From positions 1 through 9,321 of the forward strand of contig JAEZQD010000082.1 in NCBI GenBank assembly GCA_023413185.1: a DNA stretch of 9,321 nucleotides, given 5' to 3'. The notes under the pieces were generated by a model. That model saw nothing but the letters and a program-made list of their open reading frames with translations, was not told the origin of the DNA and ran no database searches. The DNA is from Bacillota bacterium (lineage in GTDB: Bacteria; Bacillota; Clostridia; Oscillospirales; Ruminococcaceae). Both the position numbers and the translations under genes were made by a program. Of the stretch, positions 1-6,024 are shown piece by piece (the first letter of the stretch is position 1; the number at the start of each line of letters is the position of its first letter).

Positions 1-66
1 AGAGATTGTGTTTGAGTAATATAACCCATCTGTCCCCGCAAAACAGATACAGGAGGGTATCAAGCA

Positions 67-987
67 ATGAAGATAGGTTTTGTAAGCGCCATCCTTGACG
101 GGTGGACGTATGAAGAGATGATGGATGTTGCGGCAGAGCAGGGCTTCTTGTGTGTTGAGGTAGCCTGCTGGCCGTCGGGCAAGGCGGAACGCCGCTACGC
201 AGGCGTAAGCCACATCGATGTGGACAGGGTACTGACCGACGATGCGTATGCAAGCCACATACTCGCGTATGCAAAGGACAAGGGCATCGAGCTTTCGTCC
301 CTTGCCTTTTACCCCAACACCATGGACGGCGACCTGCAAAAGCGCAGCGCGAGCGTCGCGCACCTAAAAACCGTCATCCGTGCCTCCGCACGGCTTGGCA
401 TCAATCTGGTTACGACGTTCATCGGGCGTGACCAGACCAAAACGGTGGAGGAAAACCTCACCCTGCTTATGGAGGTTTGGCCCCCGATTCTGCAGCTTGC
501 CGAGCAGGAGGGCGTAAAAATAGCGATAGAGAACTGCCCCATGCTGTTTGGTGCCGACCAGTGGCCGGGCGGGCAGAACCTGATGACGACCCCCGCCTTG
601 TGGCGCAAGGTGTTCTCGCTGCTTGACAGCGACCATCTCGGCATCAACTACGACCCCAGCCATTTTGTGTGGCAGGGCATAGACTACATAAAGCCGATGT
701 ATGAGTTTAAGGACAAGATCTTCCACGTGCATTTTAAGGACATCAAGCTCTACCCCGACCGCCTAAACGACGTGGGCATTATGGCGTACCCCCTCGAGTT
801 TATGAGCCCCAAGCTTCCGGGTTTGGGCGATGTGGACTGGGGACGTTTTGTATCTGCCCTCACCGACATCGGGTATGACGGCTATGCGTGCATCGAGGTG
901 GAAGACCGCGCGTTTGAGGCAACCAAGCAGAAGGTGCTTGATTCTTTGGCGCTCTCCAAACGGTACCTGACACAGTTTGTCATCTAA
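67..987 (+). CDS. Sugar phosphate isomerase/epimerase-like TIM-barrel protein
   Basis: The 306-residue protein has the pattern of the xylose isomerase-like TIM-barrel superfamily (sugar phosphate isomerase/epimerase, AP endonuclease 2-like fold). Visible motifs are IENCP (154-158), NYDPSH (194-199), HVHFKD (220-225), GLGDVDW (252-258) and IEVED (276-280). E155, D196, H222 and E277 are the likely ligands of a divalent metal, and H199 and H220 probably line the active site. Relatives interconvert ketoses or epimerise sugars, act on inositol-derived ketones, or cleave 3-oxo-C-glycosides, so the exact substrate is not determined. No signal peptide is present, so it should be cytoplasmic. AGGAGG at 51-56, ten bases before the ATG, supports the start. 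The gene ends at a hairpin at 1002-1033. The oxidoreductase at 2605-3687 is a common type of partner for this family. The family call is firm and the substrate is open. Confidence 0.9.
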   Translation: MKIGFVSAILDGWTYEEMMDVAAEQGFLCVEVACWPSGKAERRYAGVSHIDVDRVLTDDAYASHILAYAKDKGIELSSLAFYPNTMDGDLQKRSASVAHLKTVIRASARLGINLVTTFIGRDQTKTVEENLTLLMEVWPPILQLAEQEGVKIAIENCPMLFGADQWPGGQNLMTTPALWRKVFSLLDSDHLGINYDPSHFVWQGIDYIKPMYEFKDKIFHVHFKDIKLYPDRLNDVGIMAYPLEFMSPKLPGLGDVDWGRFVSALTDIGYDGYACIEVEDRAFEATKQKVLDSLALSKRYLTQFVI

Positions 988-1001
988 CCATGAGTGCTGC
1001 C

Positions 1002-1040
1002 GCCCCGCGCCGGCTAACGCCACAGCGCGGGGCATCTCTT
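1002..1040 (+). terminator. GC-rich hairpin, probable intrinsic terminator
   Basis: A perfect 9-bp stem (GCCCCGCGC at 1002-1010 with GCGCGGGGC at 1025-1033) encloses a 14-base loop, 15 bp after the stop codon at 985-987. It is followed only by ATCTCTT, a poor U-tract, so termination may be incomplete and read-through into the MATE gene is possible. Confidence 0.55.
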
Positions 1041-1083
1041 AGCCAGCCGAGCTATGCAACTATAACCCCTCGTGATATGAAAG

Positions 1084-1120
1084 GTCACGCTTTGAAAAAA
1101 GCTGTGTGCCGCAGTCACGC
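1084..1120. repeat. Direct repeat GTCACGC x2, 30 bp apart
   Basis: GTCACGC occurs at 1084-1090 and again at 1114-1120, exactly 30 bp start to start, in the 159-bp non-coding stretch between the hairpin and the MATE gene. The spacing is about three helical turns, as expected for a regulator binding one DNA face, but a 7-mer pair can arise by chance. No convincing sigma-A promoter was found in this stretch. Confidence 0.25.
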
Positions 1121-1192
1121 GCAAACCCGTTAATCAAAGAGTTTGGCGCATTTTTAATCGGGCAGTGGGATAAGAATATGAAGGAATAACGG

Positions 1193-2563
1193 ATGAAGTA
1201 TTTAGTAACGGAAAAGCAATTCTACAAACGGGCATTTGCCATCGCGGTGCCTATCTCGGCACAAAGCATGATTACCATCGGCGTAAATATGCTCGACACC
1301 ATTATGCTCGGCGCAGTGGGCGAAACTTCGCTTTCGGCGGCGAGCTTGGGCAACCAGTTTATCACCTTTTTTCAGATCTGCTGCATGGGCATCGGCATGG
1401 GTGCCTCGGTGCTTACCGCCCGCTATTGGGGCTGCAAGGACACAGTGTCACTCAAAAAGACCATTACCATCGCCCTGCGCTTTGCCTTGCTCTTTGCCAC
1501 GCTGTTTACCGTGGTAAACTTCTTTTTTACCGAGCAGATTCTCGGTCTGTACAGCAAGGAGGCAGATGTTATATCGGAAGGCGTGGCGTACCTGCGCTGG
1601 AGTACCCCCACCTTTTTGTTAATGGGGCTTACGCTCGTTTCCACCAACATCATGCGCAGCTTTAACCAGGTTCGCATCCCACTGTTATCGTCTATCTGCG
1701 CGTTGTTTGTAAACCTTATCTGCAACTACGCGTTTATCTTTGGTAAGCTCGGTGCGCCCAAAATGGGCACGGCGGGTGCCGCGCTGGGTACCGTTATTGC
1801 CCGTGTGTTTGAGCTTTTGTTTGTTTGCGGCTACTTCTTTTTTGTAGATAAACAGATCGGCTTTCGCATCAAGAACCTGTTTGACCGCTGCGGCGACCTG
1901 ATTAAGGAGTACATCCGCGTGGGTATTCCCGTGCTCATCAGCGACGGGCTGCTCGGGCTTGGCACCAACGCCCTTGCCATGATTATGGGGCACGTGGGCG
2001 CGGCGTTTGTATCGGCAAACGCCATTACAATGGCAACCCAGCAGCTTAGCTCGGTATTCATACAAGGGCTGGCGTTTGCCGGCAGCATCGTAACCGGGCA
2101 AACCCTCGGCGAGGGGCGCAAGGAGGATGCACAGAAGCAGGGCTACACCTTCTTTTGGCTTAGCCTTATCATCGGCTGTATGGCAGCGTTAATCATCTTC
2201 CTTGTGCGAACCCCCATCATCAGCGCGTACAACGTCTCGCCGTCTACCGCAAAGCTCACCGAGCAGCTGATGGACGCAATCTGCATCATCGTCATATTCC
2301 AAGCGTCCAACAGCATGCTTACCAAGGGCGTACTGCGCGGCGGCGGCGACACCCGCTTCTTAATGGTGGCGGATATCATCTTCTTATGGGTGGTCTCCAT
2401 TCCGCTGGGCGCGCTGGCGGGGCTTGTTTGGCATCTGCCCCCGTTTTGGATCTATATGTTCTTGCGCATTGACCATATCATTAAGGCGATCTGGTGTGTG
2501 TTCCGCTTGCGGAGCATGAAATGGATTAAAAAGATCAAATCGGCGCCCCAAACGGAGTGCTGA
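1193..2563 (+). CDS. MATE family efflux transporter
   Basis: The 456-residue integral membrane protein has about twelve hydrophobic segments (roughly 13-35, 47-72, 93-113, 133-155, 163-185, 193-216, 243-270, 280-302, 318-338, 357-378, 390-411, 417-437). This is the normal length and topology for MATE multidrug and toxin exporters. Family-typical signals are the N-terminal stretch around VNMLDTIMLG (31-40) with LSAASLGNQ (47-55), the segment FVNLICNYAFIFG (172-184) followed by GTAGAALGT (192-200), and LRGGGDTRF (381-389). Members export cations, drugs or metabolites in exchange for Na+ or H+. The ion and substrate here cannot be read. AAGGA at 1181-1185 lies seven bases before the ATG. The oxidoreductase starts 41 bp after its stop, so the two are probably co-transcribed, which hints at export of a pathway intermediate or toxic aglycone (inference). 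Confidence 0.93.
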   Translation: MKYLVTEKQFYKRAFAIAVPISAQSMITIGVNMLDTIMLGAVGETSLSAASLGNQFITFFQICCMGIGMGASVLTARYWGCKDTVSLKKTITIALRFALLFATLFTVVNFFFTEQILGLYSKEADVISEGVAYLRWSTPTFLLMGLTLVSTNIMRSFNQVRIPLLSSICALFVNLICNYAFIFGKLGAPKMGTAGAALGTVIARVFELLFVCGYFFFVDKQIGFRIKNLFDRCGDLIKEYIRVGIPVLISDGLLGLGTNALAMIMGHVGAAFVSANAITMATQQLSSVFIQGLAFAGSIVTGQTLGEGRKEDAQKQGYTFFWLSLIIGCMAALIIFLVRTPIISAYNVSPSTAKLTEQLMDAICIIVIFQASNSMLTKGVLRGGGDTRFLMVADIIFLWVVSIPLGALAGLVWHLPPFWIYMFLRIDHIIKAIWCVFRLRSMKWIKKIKSAPQTEC

Positions 2564-2590
2564 CAACCGAAGTCACCCAATCATCAGCCA

Positions 2591-2596
2591 AAGGAG
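2591..2596 (+). promoter_or_regulatory. Ribosome binding site that sets the oxidoreductase start
   Basis: AAGGAG at 2591-2596 sits eight bases before the ATG at 2605. An in-frame ATG at 2557 would overlap the MATE stop codon and add 16 residues without family resemblance. The ATG at 2599 is only two bases from the site. The position therefore favours 2605. Confidence 0.75.
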
Positions 2597-2604
2597 AAAT
2601 GAAC

Positions 2605-3687
2605 ATGAAGGACCATTCTTGTGCCATCGTGGGTCTGGGCGGCATGGGCAATTGGCACCGCGAGCTCATCTGCGGTCAGGGCAACTGGAACAACCACGAC
2701 TGCGGACCGATTGAGCACCTGAGTCTCGCGGGCAGCTTTGACATCAGCGAAGAACGGCAGCAGTTTGCGCGCAGCGTAGGGGTGCATGCCTACGAAAGCT
2801 TTACCGACCTATTGGCAGACCCGAAGGTGGACCTTGTCATCTGCGCCACGCCAAACGACGCACACAAGCTGGTGGTGATAGAGGCGCTGCAGGCGGGCAA
2901 GCACGTGGTATGCGAAAAGCCCGCGGCGCTCAGCTCCGCCGAGTTTGCGCAGATGGTGGATGCCGCAAAGCTGTGCGGCAGGCTGCTTACCGTGCACCAA
3001 AACCGTCGCTGGGACGAGGACTATCTGACAATCAAGAAGCTGTACGACGAACAGACACTCGGCGAGATGTTTCGCATCGAAAGTCGCGTGCAGGGCTGCC
3101 GCGGTATACCGGGAGACTGGCGGCAGGACCCGATGCGCGGCGGCGGCATGGTGCTGGACTGGGGCGTGCATCTGCTCGATCAGGCACTGATGATGATACC
3201 CGAAAAGGTGCGCACCGTGTACGCGACGTTTACCAACATCACCAACGAGCTGGTGGAAGATGGCTTTACCGTAGAGCTGACCTTTGAGAGCGGGCTGAAG
3301 TTTATAGTCGAGGTGGGCACCAGCAACTTTGTGTCGCTGCCCCGTTGGTATGCCCTCAGCCGCGACGGCACCGCCGTGATAGAGGACTGGAGATACGCGG
3401 GCAAGATGGTGCGTATCACAAACTGGGATAAAAACGACGCCGTGCCCATCCGCACCGCGGCGGGGCTTACCAAGACCATGGCGCCCCGCACCGACGACAC
3501 CATAGCCACCCAAGCCTTGCCGCTGGTATCGGCGGATATCCGCGATTACTACCGCAACGTCATGGCTGCCATAGACGGGGAGGAAGCGGCGATTGTTACG
3601 CTGCCCCAGGTCATGCGCGTCATGAAGCTGATGGAGGCGGTGTTTGACTCGGCGAGGATCGGTCAGGTTGTGCCGTTTGAAGGGTAG
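2605..3687 (+). CDS. Gfo/Idh/MocA family NAD(P)-dependent oxidoreductase
   Basis: From the ATG at 2605 this is a 360-residue protein with the two-domain Gfo/Idh/MocA architecture. The N-terminal Rossmann fold carries the dinucleotide loop GLGGMG at 10-15 and the catalytic-lysine motif CEKP at 103-106 (K105). The C-terminal alpha/beta domain carries DWGVHLLD at 185-192, matching the family DxGxH motif (D185, H189). Relatives oxidise or reduce a sugar, inositol or glycoside hydroxyl, often at C3 or C2, using NAD(P). The substrate is not evident. No export signal is seen, so it is cytoplasmic. It follows the MATE gene by 41 bp and ends shortly before the hairpin at 3705-3740. An in-frame ATG at 2557 would give 376 residues, but the ribosome binding site at 2591-2596 argues against it. 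Confidence 0.92.
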   Translation: MKDHSCAIVGLGGMGNWHRELICGQGNWNNHDCGPIEHLSLAGSFDISEERQQFARSVGVHAYESFTDLLADPKVDLVICATPNDAHKLVVIEALQAGKHVVCEKPAALSSAEFAQMVDAAKLCGRLLTVHQNRRWDEDYLTIKKLYDEQTLGEMFRIESRVQGCRGIPGDWRQDPMRGGGMVLDWGVHLLDQALMMIPEKVRTVYATFTNITNELVEDGFTVELTFESGLKFIVEVGTSNFVSLPRWYALSRDGTAVIEDWRYAGKMVRITNWDKNDAVPIRTAAGLTKTMAPRTDDTIATQALPLVSADIRDYYRNVMAAIDGEEAAIVTLPQVMRVMKLMEAVFDSARIGQVVPFEG

Positions 3688-3698
3688 TCTGTTATAAC

Positions 3699-3740
3699 AA
3701 AAAAACGCTCCGCTGCCCGTTTTAGGGTTATGCGGAGCGT
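3699..3740 (-). terminator. Shared terminator between convergent genes, strongest on minus strand
   Basis: A 9-bp perfect stem (ACGCTCCGC at 3705-3713 with GCGGAGCGT at 3732-3740) has an 18-base loop. On the minus strand it is followed by seven U residues (A run at 3699-3705), a classic intrinsic terminator for the deacetylase gene 125 bp upstream in that direction. On the plus strand the trailing CTTTG is weak, but the hairpin begins 18 bp after the oxidoreductase stop, so it probably serves both genes. Confidence 0.85.
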
Positions 3741-3864
3741 CTTTGCATCACAGGGGGTTTGATTTTGGGGCAATACTATGTGCTCAACAGACTGCGGCAC
3801 TCTGCGCGCGGCTGCCATCCCAAACCCGCACGGGTTGCTCTTGCAGGATTGTTATGCTCGGGGC

Positions 3865-4638
3865 TTAGATGGTAATAACCTCACCGTCCTTTTCCGCCCA
3901 CACCGTAACGGCACAGGGATTGTAGACGCGATTAAGCTGTGCGTCGTACACCAGCGACCGCACCGCCTTGCGATAACGGCAGTACTCAAGGTTTGTGGTG
4001 TACCAGATGTCGTCGTGCCCCGCAAGGCGCTCGCACACACGCTCCATGTCGTCCCAGTTTTTGCGCATCTCAAACTCGTAGCTGTGCCCCCAGATGTACA
4101 GCAGCTCGGGACGCATAAAGAAGGGCGGGTTTAGGAACATCTCAATGAGCTTGTCGTCTTCAATCAGCTTTTGGTGGTGCGCGGTGGGGTGCCAGCGCAT
4201 AAAATCGTTTGGCGCAAAGAAGTTGCCGGTGTCCTCAATGGTGCGTGCGTACTCAATGCCAAGCATCTCGGCGGTTTGCACCACCTGGTCGTTATACACG
4301 CCAAAGGCGTAGGAAAGCCCCGTCACAATGCCGTCGTTTAGCCCCTCGAGCGCGCGGCGATCCTCGAAAAGCTCGTGCACCAGCTCCGGCTGCGAGATCT
4401 GGTTTAAAAACAGGTGCTTTACGCCGTGGCACGAAACCTCATGTCCGGCATACAGCGGCCGCACCTCCTCGGGGTTTAAAAAGTCCTTCTGCCCAAGCCT
4501 GCCGGAGTTGAGATGAAACGTGCCCTTGAGCCCGTACCGGTTAAACAGCTCCACCAGCCGTCTGTCGTGAACCTGCCCGTCGTCATAGCTGAAGGTAAGC
4601 GCCTTGGTTTTGCCTTCGGGGTATAAAAATTTCAGCAT
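3865..4638 (-). CDS. Polysaccharide deacetylase-like (NodB-fold) cytoplasmic protein
   Basis: The 257-residue protein carries the carbohydrate esterase 4 / NodB signature. Motif 1 is TFSYDDG (15-21), with D19 as likely base and D20 as metal ligand. Motif 2 is HGVKH (71-75), supplying two metal-binding histidines in an HxxxH arrangement. The usual RPPYG motif appears as SYAFG (109-113), losing Arg and Pro. WGHSYEF (183-189) provides the late histidine, H185. Canonical members remove N- or O-acetyl groups from glycans, but those are exported; this one has no signal peptide or membrane anchor. A small metabolite or sugar substrate is therefore more likely than cell-wall polymer (inference). Residues from about 217 to the end look like a short beta-rich appendix. 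An AGGAGGA site (complement of 4645-4651) lies six bases before the ATG. It is divergent from the hydrolase pair and converges on the terminator at 3699-3740. Confidence 0.88.
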   Translation of the reverse strand: MLKFLYPEGKTKALTFSYDDGQVHDRRLVELFNRYGLKGTFHLNSGRLGQKDFLNPEEVRPLYAGHEVSCHGVKHLFLNQISQPELVHELFEDRRALEGLNDGIVTGLSYAFGVYNDQVVQTAEMLGIEYARTIEDTGNFFAPNDFMRWHPTAHHQKLIEDDKLIEMFLNPPFFMRPELLYIWGHSYEFEMRKNWDDMERVCERLAGHDDIWYTTNLEYCRYRKAVRSLVYDAQLNRVYNPCAVTVWAEKDGEVITI

Positions 4639-4678
4639 CGTTTGTCCTCCTGTTCTATTGTTCGTTGTTTATTTCTTC

Positions 4679-4708
4679 ATTAAATCATCTGGGCACACCC
4701 CCTGTACA
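4679..4708 (-). promoter_or_regulatory. Candidate sigma-A promoter for the deacetylase gene
   Basis: On the minus strand, TGTACA (4703-4708, four of six to TTGACA) and TTTAAT (4679-4684, five of six to TATAAT) are 18 bp apart. The -10 lies about 40 bp before the start codon. The elements are imperfect, so this is only the best candidate in the region. Confidence 0.35.
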
Positions 4709-4757
4709 GCCCCGCCGGACAGAATTGATTAAAAACGAAATAACTTCGCTCATTTTT

Positions 4758-4805
4758 AAAAGTGCTGCTACCCCCATTTCTTTATGATATGAGTAGGGGA
4801 CTTTT
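4758..4805. repeat. Imperfect inverted repeat in the divergent intergenic region
   Basis: AAAAGT (4758-4763) pairs with ACTTTT (4800-4805), and the C run at 4771-4775 can pair with GGGG (4796-4799), leaving a seven-base bulge on one side. It encloses TATGAT (4783-4788), the best -10-like hexamer before the first serine hydrolase, for which no matching -35 is visible. It may be an operator or leader hairpin; the fold is not strong. Confidence 0.25.
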
Positions 4806-4828
4806 TACACAGAAAGGATCGTGAGAAA

Positions 4829-5995
4829 ATGTCATTTGAAAAGCTTCAAAGCTATCTGAATTCGCTGGAAAAAGAGTTCGGTGTACCCGCTTGCGACTGC
4901 GTCATTATGCACGACCACAAGACGATATTCCGCCACGGCGCCGGATTCTCGGATACCGCGCGCACAAAGCCGATGTCGCCGGATGACCTGTATTTCATCT
5001 ATTCCGCCACCAAGGTGATTACCTGCACCGCCGTGATGCAGCTGCTCGAAGCGGGGCGCATTAAGCTAACCGATACGCTCGACACCTACCTGCCCGAGTT
5101 TGCCGAGATGCAGGTGCTCACCGAGATGCCCAAGCCTCCGATGTTCTTGATTCCGGACGATGCAACGCTTGTGCCTGCCAAGAACAAGATTACGATTCAC
5201 AACCTGCTCACCATGACCTCCGGGCTTTCGTACAACACCCGCTCCAAAGAGATTGCGTCGCTTGCGGCTAAGACAAACGGCGAGGCCACCACACGCGAGA
5301 TGGTAAGCGCCATCGCCAAGATGCCGCTGGTTTGCGAGCCGGGAAGCCATTGGGTATACAGCCTGTCCCACGACGTGCTTGCCGCGGTGGTAGAGGTGGT
5401 TACCGGCATGAAGTTCTCGCAGTATCTTACGCAGCACATCTTTGCGCCGCTTGAGATAACCAATATGCACTTTGCCCCAACCGAGCAGCAGATGGCGCGG
5501 CTGTCCGCGCAGTATACGGGCAGCTTTACCTCCAAGGAGATTAAACCCACCGAGAGCATTAACACCTACCGCCTTACCAAAAACTACGAGAGCGGCGGCG
5601 CGGGCATAGCCTGCACGGTGGACGCCTACGGTACGTTTGTGGACGCAATGTGCAACAACGGCGTGGGTAAAAACGGTGGTCGCATCCTGACTAAGGAGAG
5701 CATCGACCTGATGCGCCAAAACCATCTGACCGACGTGCAGCTCGAGGACTTTAAGCGCGGCGGCAAGGCGGGCTACGGATACGGTCTGGGTGTTCGCACC
5801 ATGATAGACAACGCAAACGCCAAAAGCCCCATCGGCGAGTTCGGCTGGGACGGCGCGGCGGGCGCGTATGCGCTCATTGACCCCGATAACAAGCTGGGCA
5901 TCTTCTACGCGCAGCATATCCTGATGTTTATTGATGTATACGTCAAGATTCACCCGACCATCCGCGACCTGACCTACGAGGCGCTGGGTCTATAA
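4829..5995 (+). CDS. Serine hydrolase, beta-lactamase fold, family VIII esterase-like
   Basis: The 388-residue protein belongs to the class C beta-lactamase / penicillin-binding-protein-like serine hydrolases. The nucleophile motif is SATK (59-62, S59 and K62). The second motif is YSL (177-179, Y177) rather than the YxN of true class C beta-lactamases. The third is WDG (340-342) within FGWDGAAGAY, in place of KTG. The YSL plus WxG combination is characteristic of family VIII carboxylesterases, so ester hydrolysis is more likely than beta-lactam hydrolysis. HNLLTMTSGL (124-133) and the DVLAAVVEVVTG helix (182-193) are family-typical. No signal peptide is visible, so it should be cytoplasmic. 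AAAGGA at 4813-4818 lies ten bases before the ATG. The next hydrolase starts 29 bp after its stop, indicating an operon. The natural ester is unknown. Confidence 0.9.
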   Translation: MSFEKLQSYLNSLEKEFGVPACDCVIMHDHKTIFRHGAGFSDTARTKPMSPDDLYFIYSATKVITCTAVMQLLEAGRIKLTDTLDTYLPEFAEMQVLTEMPKPPMFLIPDDATLVPAKNKITIHNLLTMTSGLSYNTRSKEIASLAAKTNGEATTREMVSAIAKMPLVCEPGSHWVYSLSHDVLAAVVEVVTGMKFSQYLTQHIFAPLEITNMHFAPTEQQMARLSAQYTGSFTSKEIKPTESINTYRLTKNYESGGAGIACTVDAYGTFVDAMCNNGVGKNGGRILTKESIDLMRQNHLTDVQLEDFKRGGKAGYGYGLGVRTMIDNANAKSPIGEFGWDGAAGAYALIDPDNKLGIFYAQHILMFIDVYVKIHPTIRDLTYEALGL

Positions 5996-6024
5996 CAGAA
6001 TACGGAAAGGAACTACTTAAAACA

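Noticed and set aside
1..19. Possible 3' end of an upstream gene (in-frame codons ending in TAA at 17-19)
   Set aside because: Only five codons are inside the window, too few to support a coding call, although an upstream operon member is plausible.
2809..3513. Long minus-strand open frame (234 residues) opposite the oxidoreductase
   Set aside because: It lies wholly inside a gene with clear family motifs, is rich in His/Ala/Val in a pattern typical of antisense frames of GC-rich genes, and has no ribosome binding site support.
3823..3836. AACCCG/CGGGTT palindrome downstream of the deacetylase stop
   Set aside because: The fold allows only a 5-bp stem with a four-base loop and no proper U-tract; the hairpin at 3699-3740 is a far better terminator.
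5066..5953. Minus-strand open frame of 295 residues opposite the first serine hydrolase
   Set aside because: It is an antisense shadow of a gene with intact SxxK, YSL and WDG motifs, and its translation has no recognisable domain.
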